DNA of 64,000 nucleotides, taken from Flavobacteriales bacterium (GTDB lineage Bacteria; Bacteroidota; Bacteroidia; Flavobacteriales; UBA7430). A program made the translations under genes and the position numbers. Under the pieces are notes generated by a model, which saw nothing but the letters and a program-made list of their open reading frames with translations, did not search any database and was not told where the DNA came from. The stretch covers positions 90,240 through 154,239 of the forward strand of contig NZJX01000019.1 of assembly GCA_002692065.1 (NCBI GenBank), in the 5' to 3' direction. Shown here in pieces: positions 50,882 through 61,032 of the stretch (its first letter is position 1; the number at the start of each line of letters is the position of its first letter).

Positions 50882-52962
50882 TCATCTATATTTTTTGTTG
50901 AAAATTGACAAAAGTAGACTCCAGTGGGTAAGCCTCTGACATCTATTTCAATACTATTTGTTTTGTTTTTGAAATTAAATACCTTTATTTCTTTACCATA
51001 ACTATTAATAATAGTCACATTTATATCATCATAATTATTTGTCATTAAACTTAATTTTAAAATATCTTTTGAAGGAATAGGATAAATTTTAAAATTATTA
51101 GTTTTTATTTCACTATTTATAAGGGGAAATTCTGTAGTGAAATAGATACTTATTTTTTCCCCAAAATCGTCTGGAAATCTTTTAAATAAACTCCCACCTA
51201 TTTCTCTTAATTGAACTCTCCCTGCACCTGAAGCTGATTCACCTGAATACCAATGTTCATTTATTCCATCTTCAGCAGAATCGTAGAAAACTAAATTAAA
51301 ACAGCCAATTGGTAAATTAACTGTATCTCTATACCAAGTTCCAGGTTCAAAATTTCCAGAATTTCTCTCGAATACTATGTTACCCTGATCATCGTATATT
51401 AAATATGAATTTTGATTTGCTCTATCAATTCCCTGAAAATCATTTTGAGATCTATATTCAAACATGAAGTTTTGAGGAAAAACTTCTGGTATTTCTATAT
51501 CTGAAGTTAATGAATTATTAGATTGATATTCATCATCATCTACAACTACTGTAGCTATAAATTTTGAATTATTCGTAATATTATTCCAATTTGGAGTTGG
51601 TAATTCAATTGAAATAATTTCAAGGGGATTTATTATTCCATTCCAAGTATATAAATCTAATTCATTTCCTATTATACCGTATCTTATTTTAGCATTGGTT
51701 ATGATTTGATCGCCTCTATTTCTTATCTTGATCATTGGGTTTAAACATGTTGGATTTAACCTACTCCATTCATCTTTTATACTTGGCTTTATAATATCGT
51801 ATAACTCTAAGTCAACTCCAAAATTAAATTCATCATATGTAACTAAAACATTTGATAAGATATATGTTCCATTTGATTCTCCATTGTTTGAATATTCTTG
51901 AATACCATAATCTATAATATTAAAATCATCATAAATCAAATTTTCAGAAATATCAATGTAGTTTTTTGTGACAGCCTCGCCAGGGCACCATCCAGCCCTA
52001 TCAAATGGCCAAGTACCACCTTGGGGGTAAACAGAAATAAATCCACAGTCATTCCATGCAGTCCATGTGTTTACCTCAGATCCATTTATATTTATATTAT
52101 GAAATTTGGGAATCCATTCACAACAACTCTGAGGTCCCTCATGACCATGTCCTGAGACATAATTAATTATTGCTGAACCTTTGATATCATTCGAAAAAAA
52201 CTTTTGATAAGGAGGAAAATTAATGTTATCAGATAAACTTTCATATGAATAACTCCCCGGAGGATATATATTTTCGACACTGATGACATTTCTAGGAGGA
52301 ATTCCATTTATAAAATGAAAATCAATTGATGCACTAAAACCACTGGTCCATCCATCATAATGAACTCTGATAATAGATGAATCAGAAAGTAAAGGAGCAA
52401 AATCAGTAATATCAAAATTATATTTATGAGTCCAATCATCGTCATATAAATCATTCACATCTGAAGATAAATCCCAATCCATATAATTTCCATATGGAGT
52501 TATGAGTCTCCCAATTTCGTACTTTTCAAATTGATCATAATAATTCCATGTTGTATCTAAAACTAATAATTCATTTTGAAGAGTATCAATTATTAGGATT
52601 GAATCTGTAATTAAATTCGGATCAATATTAGACTGAAACTGGTACTGCCAAAGAGAATCAAATAAAAAAGGATTATAGCTAATTGTATCTATCGAAATAA
52701 TTGATGAATCAAGTAACCCATTTGACTTCATTAAATAAACATTTACAGTATAGTCCCAGTGAGAACATCCTCCATCAGCACATCCTAAATTAAAGTCCAT
52801 TAAAATTTTTTCAAAATTGTTTTGATTTGGAAATTGAACATAATTATCATAGTCTCCATACCATGTTAATTGAGTATTTTGATGGGAATTAATTGTAATA
52901 GTGTCATTTTGTGATAAAAGAAAAATAGGGATAAAATAAAATATATTTAAGTATTTAATCAT
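50854..52962 (-). CDS. Secreted PNGase F-like (peptide-N-glycosidase F-related) protein with T9SS type A sorting domain
   Basis: 'LTWYGDYDNYVQFPNQNNFEKILMDFNLGCADGGCSHWDYTVNVYLM', 'GHGHEGPQSCCEWIPKFHNININGSEVNTWTAWNDCGFISVYPQGGTWPFDRAGWCPGE', C-terminal 'NFKIYPIPSKDILKLSL...GVYFCQFSTKNIDEIKKFIIVE'. Confidence 0.88.
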   Translation of the reverse strand: MIKYLNIFYFIPIFLLSQNDTITINSHQNTQLTWYGDYDNYVQFPNQNNFEKILMDFNLGCADGGCSHWDYTVNVYLMKSNGLLDSSIISIDTISYNPFLFDSLWQYQFQSNIDPNLITDSILIIDTLQNELLVLDTTWNYYDQFEKYEIGRLITPYGNYMDWDLSSDVNDLYDDDWTHKYNFDITDFAPLLSDSSIIRVHYDGWTSGFSASIDFHFINGIPPRNVISVENIYPPGSYSYESLSDNINFPPYQKFFSNDIKGSAIINYVSGHGHEGPQSCCEWIPKFHNININGSEVNTWTAWNDCGFISVYPQGGTWPFDRAGWCPGEAVTKNYIDISENLIYDDFNIIDYGIQEYSNNGESNGTYILSNVLVTYDEFNFGVDLELYDIIKPSIKDEWSRLNPTCLNPMIKIRNRGDQIITNAKIRYGIIGNELDLYTWNGIINPLEIISIELPTPNWNNITNNSKFIATVVVDDDEYQSNNSLTSDIEIPEVFPQNFMFEYRSQNDFQGIDRANQNSYLIYDDQGNIVFERNSGNFEPGTWYRDTVNLPIGCFNLVFYDSAEDGINEHWYSGESASGAGRVQLREIGGSLFKRFPDDFGEKISIYFTTEFPLINSEIKTNNFKIYPIPSKDILKLSLMTNNYDDINVTIINSYGKEIKVFNFKNKTNSIEIDVRGLPTGVYFCQFSTKNIDEIKKFIIVE

Positions 52963-52967
52963 AATAA

Positions 52968-53726
52968 TTATTTATTAGTTATTGTAAATGCATCTATAAG
53001 ATTATTTGATATAATCTCTACAATTTCGAATTCAGATTCAGAATGAGAGAAACTTTGATTAACAAAGTCTATACTTCCATATTCACCATTAAAAACTTTT
53101 AATAAGTCTAATTCAAGATTTAATGTATCATTTGAATTTGATATTTGCATACTATTTAAATTGAAAATTATATTTCTATATAAAGTATCAAAGCCAGTGT
53201 GATATGAAAAAATATCTGGAGTTAAACTATCTGATATTGAATTTAAAACTCTTCCCTCAACCATAAAAAACTTGTATTTATTAGCCCAATTCCAGTAAGT
53301 ATTTTGTGATATACTTAATGGGGCATCATATGAAAAAGAAGATGGATCAGATGAATTTAATAAGGAATCTAAACCAACTCCAAAAGAAAAATTTGAATAA
53401 ACACCTGATGGTATATCAAAACTAACTAATAATGTCATATTATTTGAATAATCAATCAAAAAAACATCATCTAGATATACATAATCACCATTTTCTTTTT
53501 TAAATGAAATATTAGAAATATAAAATTTTAAAAGTTCAATTTTAAATGGTCTTTCATGAGAATCTAAATATTGGGGGTAATCTAAAATTGGTTTACCAAG
53601 AATTAAATCATAATTATTTACAGATGTATTTAATTTGATATTAAAATTCACTTTTTTAGAATCTTTATCAGTTTCTTTATTACAAGATGTAAATACTATT
53701 AAAAAAAACAATGTGAAATATTTCAT
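52968..53726 (-). CDS. MbnP-family lipoprotein
   Basis: Lipobox 'FLIVFTSC'; 'FKIELLKFYISNISFKKENGDYVYLDDVFLIDYS...IPSGVYSNFSFGVGLDS...MYWNWANKYKFFMVEG'-like pattern characteristic of MbnP-type proteins. Confidence 0.82.
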   Translation of the reverse strand: MKYFTLFFLIVFTSCNKETDKDSKKVNFNIKLNTSVNNYDLILGKPILDYPQYLDSHERPFKIELLKFYISNISFKKENGDYVYLDDVFLIDYSNNMTLLVSFDIPSGVYSNFSFGVGLDSLLNSSDPSSFSYDAPLSISQNTYWNWANKYKFFMVEGRVLNSISDSLTPDIFSYHTGFDTLYRNIIFNLNSMQISNSNDTLNLELDLLKVFNGEYGSIDFVNQSFSHSESEFEIVEIISNNLIDAFTITNK

Positions 53727-55315
53727 CTTAAAAAATTATTTGTAGTGTTAAGTAAATAGCTAAAAATATAAATTAATACTAAAATAAAAGAAAATTTAGC
53801 AATGAAATCACCATTTTTCGCATAAAAAGTAATTTTATTATTTGAATATATTTTACCATTTATAATACCTAAAGTATCATATGAGAGGGAATTAATTTCT
53901 TTACCAAAAGGGTTAATTATACAACTTATCCCTGTATTAGCTGATCTTCCGATAAATTTCCTATTTTCAATTGCTCTAAGTCTAGCATAATAATTATGTT
54001 GAATATGTCCAAATGAATTACCCCACCAACCATCATTTGTCATAATAAATATCCAATTAGCTCCCTTTTTAATAAATTTAGAAACGAATTCGCCATAGAC
54101 AGACTCATAACAAATCATAGTAGAAAATTTTCCAAACTTAGAAGAAAAATTAAATATAGAATCATTTTTACCATAGTTACCTACTAATCCTCCAACATAA
54201 ATTGGGAATTTATGAAGAAAATATCCAAATAAATTTGGATAAGGAATTTTCTCTGCTCCAGGAACTAACTTTGACTTATGATATATCTTAGGATTTGAAT
54301 TCGTATTAATCAACATTGAACTATTAAAAATATTATATCTTTCATTCAGTAATTCTTGATTATTATTTTTTAGATTAAATTTTTTATTTATTTGGCTTGT
54401 GGTAACTCCTGTAACAATATATTTATTTGAATCATTTTTTAATAAAGAATAAAATTTTTTAGTGAGTAAATAATCATCTATACTTGATTCTAAAAAATTT
54501 TTATGAAGGAAATTTTCAGGAAGTAAAATTATATTTGAATTAAAATTATTTAAGGAAATTAAGGAATCTACAATTTTAATTTGACTTGTTAATGGGAGTG
54601 AAAATTTTGTATGATATGGATCCAGGTTGGGTTGAACAACAGATATATTAATCTTATTTTTTTTTTTATTTAAATTTAGGTAATCAAAATTTCCAAAAAA
54701 AATTATAAAATGTGATATTAACATTGGTAATGTGATTAATAACATTCCAAAAATCAATTTTAAATCAATTCTAAATCTTAATTCGAAAAGTAATTTATAA
54801 ATTGTAACATTAGATAACAAAATCCACAATGATCCTCCAAAAACTCCAGTATATTCATACCACTGGATCCAATTAATTGAACTTGAAAAAACATTCCCCA
54901 AAGTCAACCAAGGCCAACTCAAATCCCAATTTAGATGAAAATATTCAAATGAAATCCAAAAGAAAATAAAAAATAAATAAAAATGATTATTTCCAAAATA
55001 GTTTTTAACTAGTAACGAGATAAATATAACGCATGACATCAAAAATGCATTAAGAAAGCAAGCAAAAATTCCACCAAAGATATTTGCTTTTATAATCCAT
55101 GAGGTGATTAAAAAATTAGCGACAAAAAAATTTATAAAAAAAATAAGAAAAATTTTAAAATAGTAATATTTCGTATTTCTTGAAAAATTATCAATCAAAT
55201 AAAATAAAGGAATAAAAATAAAAAAAATTAGTATGGTATAGTTATTGGGAATCCATGAAAAATAAATCAAAAGAATTGATAATAATGACGAAAAAATATA
55301 TCTTAGATTATTCAT
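53723..55315 (-). CDS. lnt: Apolipoprotein N-acyltransferase
   Basis: Multi-TM N-terminus; 'NISVVQPNLDPYHTKF', 'ILLPENFLH', 'KSKLVPGAEKIPYP', 'MICYESVYGEFVSKFIKKGANWIFIMTNDGWWGNSFGHIQHNYYARLRAIENRKFIGRSANTGIS'. Confidence 0.95.
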   Translation of the reverse strand: MNNLRYIFSSLLSILLIYFSWIPNNYTILIFFIFIPLFYLIDNFSRNTKYYYFKIFLIFFINFFVANFLITSWIIKANIFGGIFACFLNAFLMSCVIFISLLVKNYFGNNHFYLFFIFFWISFEYFHLNWDLSWPWLTLGNVFSSSINWIQWYEYTGVFGGSLWILLSNVTIYKLLFELRFRIDLKLIFGMLLITLPMLISHFIIFFGNFDYLNLNKKKNKINISVVQPNLDPYHTKFSLPLTSQIKIVDSLISLNNFNSNIILLPENFLHKNFLESSIDDYLLTKKFYSLLKNDSNKYIVTGVTTSQINKKFNLKNNNQELLNERYNIFNSSMLINTNSNPKIYHKSKLVPGAEKIPYPNLFGYFLHKFPIYVGGLVGNYGKNDSIFNFSSKFGKFSTMICYESVYGEFVSKFIKKGANWIFIMTNDGWWGNSFGHIQHNYYARLRAIENRKFIGRSANTGISCIINPFGKEINSLSYDTLGIINGKIYSNNKITFYAKNGDFIAKFSFILVLIYIFSYLLNTTNNFLR

Positions 55316-55324
55316 AATTTTCTA

Positions 55325-55358
55325 CAAATATAACTATCGTGTTTAAAAATATTCCAAA
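55325..55358 (-). promoter_or_regulatory. Candidate Bacteroidota promoter for lnt, overlapping the 5' end of pssA
   Basis: Minus strand: TTTG (55358..55355) - 22 nt - TATATTTG (55332..55325) - 9 nt - ATG of lnt. Confidence 0.5.
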
Positions 55359-56019
55359 TTTTTTATCATTATTAAATTTATTTTTCGGAATATTATCTAT
55401 AAAATATGTTTTTGAATATAATTTTAAATTAGTTTTAATATTTTCTTCTATTTCATTGTTCTGCGATTATTTTGATGGTTTCATTGCTAGGAAATATAAA
55501 TTAGTAACAAATTTTGGAAAATATTTAGATTCATCTGCTGATATGGTTAGTTTTGGTATTTTACCAGGATTTATTTTAATGAAATTAATTGATAATTCTA
55601 ATTTATATTTACTATCAAATTTAGCATTTTTAATACCGTTGTTTACAGCTATAAGATTAGCTAAATTTAATAATTCAAGTAAAATAAATTTTATTGGATT
55701 ACCTTCGCCTATAAATAGCTATCAATTTGTTTATATTGCTTTTCTAACTCAATACCCTGAGTTAACAAAACTTAATTTTATGATGGAAACAGAAATTTTA
55801 TTTTTATTAATCTTACTGTCGTCTTATTTATTAGTATCAAACATTAATTTTTTCTCAATGAAAAATATTAATATTCATAAAAAGTTCATTATATATTTAT
55901 TTTTCTTATTAGTAATATTACTTGTTATATTTTTCAAATTAGATTCTATTTTATTGTTGATTTATTTATATATTTTTTTAAATATTTTTTTAAATATTTT
56001 AAAATTAAAACTATTTTAG
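55339..56019 (+). CDS. pssA: CDP-diacylglycerol-serine O-phosphatidyltransferase
   Basis: 'IPNFLSLLNLFFGILSIKYV', CDP-OH motif 'LFCDYFDGFIARKYKLVTNFGKYLDSSADMVSFGILPG'; GTG start. Confidence 0.92.
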   Translation: MFKNIPNFLSLLNLFFGILSIKYVFEYNFKLVLIFSSISLFCDYFDGFIARKYKLVTNFGKYLDSSADMVSFGILPGFILMKLIDNSNLYLLSNLAFLIPLFTAIRLAKFNNSSKINFIGLPSPINSYQFVYIAFLTQYPELTKLNFMMETEILFLLILLSSYLLVSNINFFSMKNINIHKKFIIYLFFLLVILLVIFFKLDSILLLIYLYIFLNIFLNILKLKLF

Positions 56020-56733
56020 TTTGAAATTTTCACCTAAATAAATTTTCTTTGCATCTCGATCATTTGCTAGTTCTATTGATTTTCCAGATTTAAAAACTCT
56101 ACCCTCATATAGTAAATAAGACCTATCAGTTATTGACAAGGTTTCTCTTACATTGTGATCTGTGATCAATATTCCGATTCCTTTACTTTTCAAATATTTA
56201 ATAATTTTTTGAATATCTTCAACTGATATGGGATCAACACCAGCAAATGGTTCATCCAATAAAATAAAACTTGGATTAACTGCTAAACATCTTGCAATTT
56301 CAGTTCGCCTTTTTTCTCCACCGGAAAGTAAATTTCCTTTAACTTTTCTTACTTTATTCAAATTTAATTCATCTAGAATTGAATCAAGATATTTTTTTTG
56401 GAGTTTATAACTGTTATCTGTCATCTCTAATATTGCTTTGATATTGTCTTCAACGGAAAGACCCCTAAATATTGAGGTTTCTTGAGGCAAATAACTAATA
56501 CCTAACTTTGATCTTTTATGCATTGGTAATGAGGTAATATCATTATCATTAATTAATACATTTCCTTTGGAAGCCCTAATTAATCCCACAATTATGTAAA
56601 AAAAAGTAGTCTTACCAGCCCCGTTTGGACCAAGCAAACCGACAATTTCTCCGATATTTAAATTAATTGAAACATTATCTAAAACCTTTCTTTGAGAATA
56701 AAATTTTGTAATATTTTTAGCAGTTAAAATCAT
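56011..56733 (-). CDS. lptB: LPS export ABC transporter ATP-binding protein
   Basis: 'GEIVGLLGPNGAGKTTFFYIIVGLIRASKGNVLINDNDITSLPMHKRSKLGISYLPQETSIFRGLSVEDNI', 'LSGGEKRRTEIARCLAVNPSFILLDEPFAGVDPISVEDIQ'. Confidence 0.96.
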   Translation of the reverse strand: MILTAKNITKFYSQRKVLDNVSINLNIGEIVGLLGPNGAGKTTFFYIIVGLIRASKGNVLINDNDITSLPMHKRSKLGISYLPQETSIFRGLSVEDNIKAILEMTDNSYKLQKKYLDSILDELNLNKVRKVKGNLLSGGEKRRTEIARCLAVNPSFILLDEPFAGVDPISVEDIQKIIKYLKSKGIGILITDHNVRETLSITDRSYLLYEGRVFKSGKSIELANDRDAKKIYLGENFKLK

Positions 56734-56735
56734 TG

Positions 56736-57527
56736 TTATTCATTGACATATTTCGATACAATTATACTAATTTCATACAAAAATAATAAAGGTATAGTTA
56801 CTAAAATTTGACTTGAAATATCAGGTGGGGTAATAATAGAAGAAAATATTAAAGAAACTATAATAAAATGGGATCTGTATTTTTTCATAAATAAAGAAGA
56901 TATAATACCAAATTTACTTAAAAAATAAACTAAAATAGGTAATTGAAATATTATTCCACAAGACAATGTTATTGATGAGACAATTGAAATGTAAGAACTT
57001 AAGTTAATATTATTTGCAACAAGAGGACTGACTTGATAGTTACCTAAAAAATTTATTGAAAGGGGTACTATTAAATAATACCCAAATAAAATTCCAATGA
57101 AAAATAGAATAGAAATAATAAATACGATACCTGAGGTTGATTTTTTTTCATTTAATGTTAGTGCAGGTCTAATAAAAAGCCATAATTCAAATACTAAATA
57201 AGGAAAGGAAAATATTATAGAAGCAATGAAACTAATCCAAATATGGGTAGTAAATTGACCAGACATATTTACATTCATTAAAATAAAAATTGGTTTTTTT
57301 ATACATAATAAACTATCTAAGTTTATTAATGATGATAGTTTACACAAGAATTTGTAAGTAATAAAATTTGGAGATTTTGGGGCTAATATTAAGGTGTCAA
57401 ATAATAACTCTTTATTGAAAAAAAATACTATCATAGAAATTAAAACAAGAGAAAAAGATCTTATTAAGTGTTTTCTCAATTCACTTAAATGATCTAAAAA
57501 AGTCATATTTTTTTCATTATGTTTCAT
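56736..57527 (-). CDS. tatC: Sec-independent protein translocase TatC
   Basis: 'MTFLDHLSELRKHLIRSFSLVLISMIVFFF', 'FIASIIFSFPYLVFELWLFIRPALTLNEKKS', 'SSIITPPDISSQILVTIPLLFLYEISI'. Confidence 0.95.
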   Translation of the reverse strand: MKHNEKNMTFLDHLSELRKHLIRSFSLVLISMIVFFFNKELLFDTLILAPKSPNFITYKFLCKLSSLINLDSLLCIKKPIFILMNVNMSGQFTTHIWISFIASIIFSFPYLVFELWLFIRPALTLNEKKSTSGIVFIISILFFIGILFGYYLIVPLSINFLGNYQVSPLVANNINLSSYISIVSSITLSCGIIFQLPILVYFLSKFGIISSLFMKKYRSHFIIVSLIFSSIITPPDISSQILVTIPLLFLYEISIIVSKYVNE

Positions 57528-57646
57528 TTTAAAACTTTTTTTAAATTATGTAATCAAAATCTAATATTAAATGATAAGAACAGTAATAATTTTTTGATTA
57601 AATATAAAGTTTGTTTATATTTATTATAAGACAAATAAAAATAAAA

Positions 57647-59857
57647 ATGTCTATAATTAATAACAAAGTTATAGAAAAAGCTTTAAATGATTTTTTTGGT
57701 TTTAAAAACTTTAAAGGAAACCAATTAAATATCATTAAAAATTTATTAAGTGGGAAAGATACTTTTGTAATTAAGCCAACAGGGGGAGGTAAATCTTTAT
57801 GTTATCAATTACCTGCTCTAATTTCTAATGGTACAGCAATTATTGTATCACCTTTAATTGCTTTAATGAAAAATCAGGTTGATACCTTAAGAGGCTTGAC
57901 TAAAGAGAGTAATATTGCTCATGTTTTAAACTCTTCACTATCTAAAAAAGAGATAGATAATGTAAAGAATGATATTATAAATTTAAAAACAAAATTATTA
58001 TATGTAGCACCAGAATCACTAATTAAAAAAGAGAATATTGACTTTTTAAAATGCGTTAATATATCTTTTTTTGCCATTGATGAAGCTCATTGTATATCTG
58101 AATGGGGACACGATTTTAGACCAGAATATAGAAATCTTAAAATTATCTTTAATAAGATTAAAAAAGTTCCAATAATTGCATTAACTGCAACTGCAACAGA
58201 AAAAGTAAGTATAGATATTTTAAAAAATTTAAGTATGCAGAGTGCAAGGGTATTTAAATCATCATTTAATAGAAAAAATTTATTTTATGATATAAGACCT
58301 AAAATTTTAAATGAAAGATCTCCTCAATATATCTCAAAACAAATTATAAAATTTGTAAAAGAGAATAATTATAAATCTGGAATAATCTATTGTCTAAGTA
58401 GAAAAAAAGTTGAAGAAATATCAAAAATATTGAATGTCAATGAGATAAATGCTTTACCATATCATGCAGGATTAGATTCTTCAACTAGAGCAAAACATCA
58501 AGACGCTTTTTTGATGGAAGAGTGTAATGTTATAGTCGCTACTATTGCATTTGGAATGGGAATAGATAAGCCTGACGTTAGGTTCGTAATCCATCATGAC
58601 ATACCTAAAAGTCTTGAATCATATTATCAAGAAACTGGAAGAGCAGGAAGAGATGGTGGAGAAGGAAATTGCATTGCGTTTTATAGTTATAAAGATATTG
58701 AAAAATTAGATAAATTTATGCAAGGTAAACCCATTTCTGAACAAGAGGTTGGTAGACAACTACTTCATGAAACCACCTCCTTTGCTGAAACTTCAATATG
58801 TAGAAGAAAATATTTACTTCATTATTTCGGTGAATATTTTGATAGCAATTTTTGTAACAAGTTATGTGATAACTGTAAAAATCCAAAAATAGAAGTTGAA
58901 GCTAAAAATGATGCTAAAATAATACTAGATGCTATTTTTGAAGGAAAAGAAAAATATAAGTTTAATGATATTATAAATATTTTGATTGGAGAAAAAACAA
59001 AATTAATTACAGATTATCGAACTGAAAATTTAAATTCTTTTGGCAAAGGAAAAAATAAAAGTAAGAACTATTGGAACTCAATATTAAGACAACTAATAAT
59101 TAATAGTCATATAACTAAATCCATTGAATCATATGGATTACTTAAAATAACAAAAAAAGGATATGATTTTAGAAGTTCTCCTGAATCATTTATGATTACT
59201 GAAGATACTGATTATTCTAAATTAACTGAAACCTCAAATTTCAATAGTCTAAAAAATGAAGCATTGGATAATACTCTAGTTACCATGTTAAAAATTTTAA
59301 GAAAAAGCGTTTCTAAAAAATACAAGTTACCTCCCTATGTCATATTTCAAGATTTTTCAATTAATGAAATGGCAATTCACTATCCAACTTCTATTGATGA
59401 ACTCAAAAATATAAATGGAGTTGGGAATGGAAAAGCAATAAAGTATGGAGAAGAGTTTATTAAATTGATATCAAAATATGTTAGTGAAAATGAAATTATA
59501 AAACCAGAAGATATGGTTATAAAATCACTTGTAAATAAATCATCTATAAAAGTTTATGTAATACAAAGTACTGATAAACAAATTCCATTGGAAGATATTG
59601 CTGAGACAAAAGGATTATCAAAAATTCAATTAATAAAAGAAATTGAAGAAATAGTTAACTCAGGAACAAAAATTGATATAAATTATTACTTAGAGCAATA
59701 TATTGACCAAGAAAGCCAAAAAGAAATAATAAATTTTTTTAAAGAGGATTATAAAAATAATTCAATTGAAAATTTAATTAAAGAATTTGATGGAGAATAT
59801 GAAGAAGAAGAGATAAGATTAATGAAAATTAAATTCTTATCTGATTACGCAAATTAA
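57647..59857 (+). CDS. recQ: ATP-dependent DNA helicase RecQ
   Basis: '[43 protein letters not shown]'-type start, '[19 protein letters not shown]', '[21 protein letters not shown]', RQC Cys residues, HRDC-like region; ATG at 57647 preferred. Confidence 0.96.
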   Translation: [736 protein letters not shown]

Positions 59858-61032
59858 TTAAGTGATTTGAAAACTAAATTTGACATTAATTTTGTTCCAA
59901 CTTTTAATGCATCATCATCAATATTGAATCTTGAGTTATGCACACCGTGTATTATCCCTTTTTTTTCATTTCTTACTCCAATTCTAAAATAGCAAGAAGG
60001 TACCCTGTGACAATAATATGCAAAATCATCTGATGTCATTCGAATAGGAATTTTGACTACATTTTCATTACCAATAATTTTTTTAAACAAATTAATTGAA
60101 TTTTGAGTAAGCTTCTCATCATTTATTAGAACAGGATAACCTTTTTTAATAATTATTTCTCCCTCTGCATTTTTAGATATCAAAAAATTTTTAACAAAAC
60201 TTTTAATTTTATTGTGAAGGTCATTTCTCCAATTTTCATCAAGAGTTCTGAAGGTTCCCATTGCGTTAACTTCACTTGGTATAATATTTGTAGATCCATC
60301 AGAAAATATTTTACCAAATACAAATATATACTTAGAATTATTAGATAATTTATGGACAAATTTTTGTAATTCAATTAACAATTCAGATATAATATTAATT
60401 GGATTTATATATTGATTAGGAAGTGCAGCATGACCTCCTTTTCCTATAACTTTCAAAAATAATTCATCACATGCAGACATATAAATTCCTGATCTTAATC
60501 CTACTTTACCTACATTTAATGAAGGAAAAACATGTAAAGCATAGATCTCATCAATTTTAGGATTTGACAAAATACCATTTTTAATCATTATTGAGGCACC
60601 CCCAGGAAGAAGTTCCTCTGCAGGTTGAAAAATTAATTTAACTGTACCTGAAAATGATAATTTTAATTCATTTAGCACGTAAGCTGTGCCTAATAAGCAA
60701 GACATATGAACATCATGACCACAAGCATGCATGACTCCATGATTTTTAGATTTATATTCTATCAAATTATCCTCAATAATTGGCAATGCATCTAATTCAG
60801 CTCTTACAGCAATACATTTGGAATTTGGATTTTTACCTCTTATTAAAGCAACTAATCCAGTAGGACCTATTTTTTTTATATCTGTTACCCCAATTGTTTT
60901 TAATGTATCAATAATAAAATTTGAAGTTTCAAACTCTTTAAATGAAAGTTCAGGATTAGAGTGAATTTTCTTTCTCCATGAAATTATTTTTTCAAAAATA
61001 TTATCTACAATTAAATTAATTTTGTTTATCAT
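59854..61032 (-). CDS. M20-family amidohydrolase (N-acyl-amino-acid/hippurate hydrolase-like)
   Basis: 'WRKKIHSNPELSFKEFETSNFI', 'VRAELDALPI', 'HGVMHACGHDVHMSCLLGTAYVL', 'GTVKLIFQPAEELLPGGASIMI'. Confidence 0.93.
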   Translation of the reverse strand: MINKINLIVDNIFEKIISWRKKIHSNPELSFKEFETSNFIIDTLKTIGVTDIKKIGPTGLVALIRGKNPNSKCIAVRAELDALPIIEDNLIEYKSKNHGVMHACGHDVHMSCLLGTAYVLNELKLSFSGTVKLIFQPAEELLPGGASIMIKNGILSNPKIDEIYALHVFPSLNVGKVGLRSGIYMSACDELFLKVIGKGGHAALPNQYINPINIISELLIELQKFVHKLSNNSKYIFVFGKIFSDGSTNIIPSEVNAMGTFRTLDENWRNDLHNKIKSFVKNFLISKNAEGEIIIKKGYPVLINDEKLTQNSINLFKKIIGNENVVKIPIRMTSDDFAYYCHRVPSCYFRIGVRNEKKGIIHGVHNSRFNIDDDALKVGTKLMSNLVFKSLN

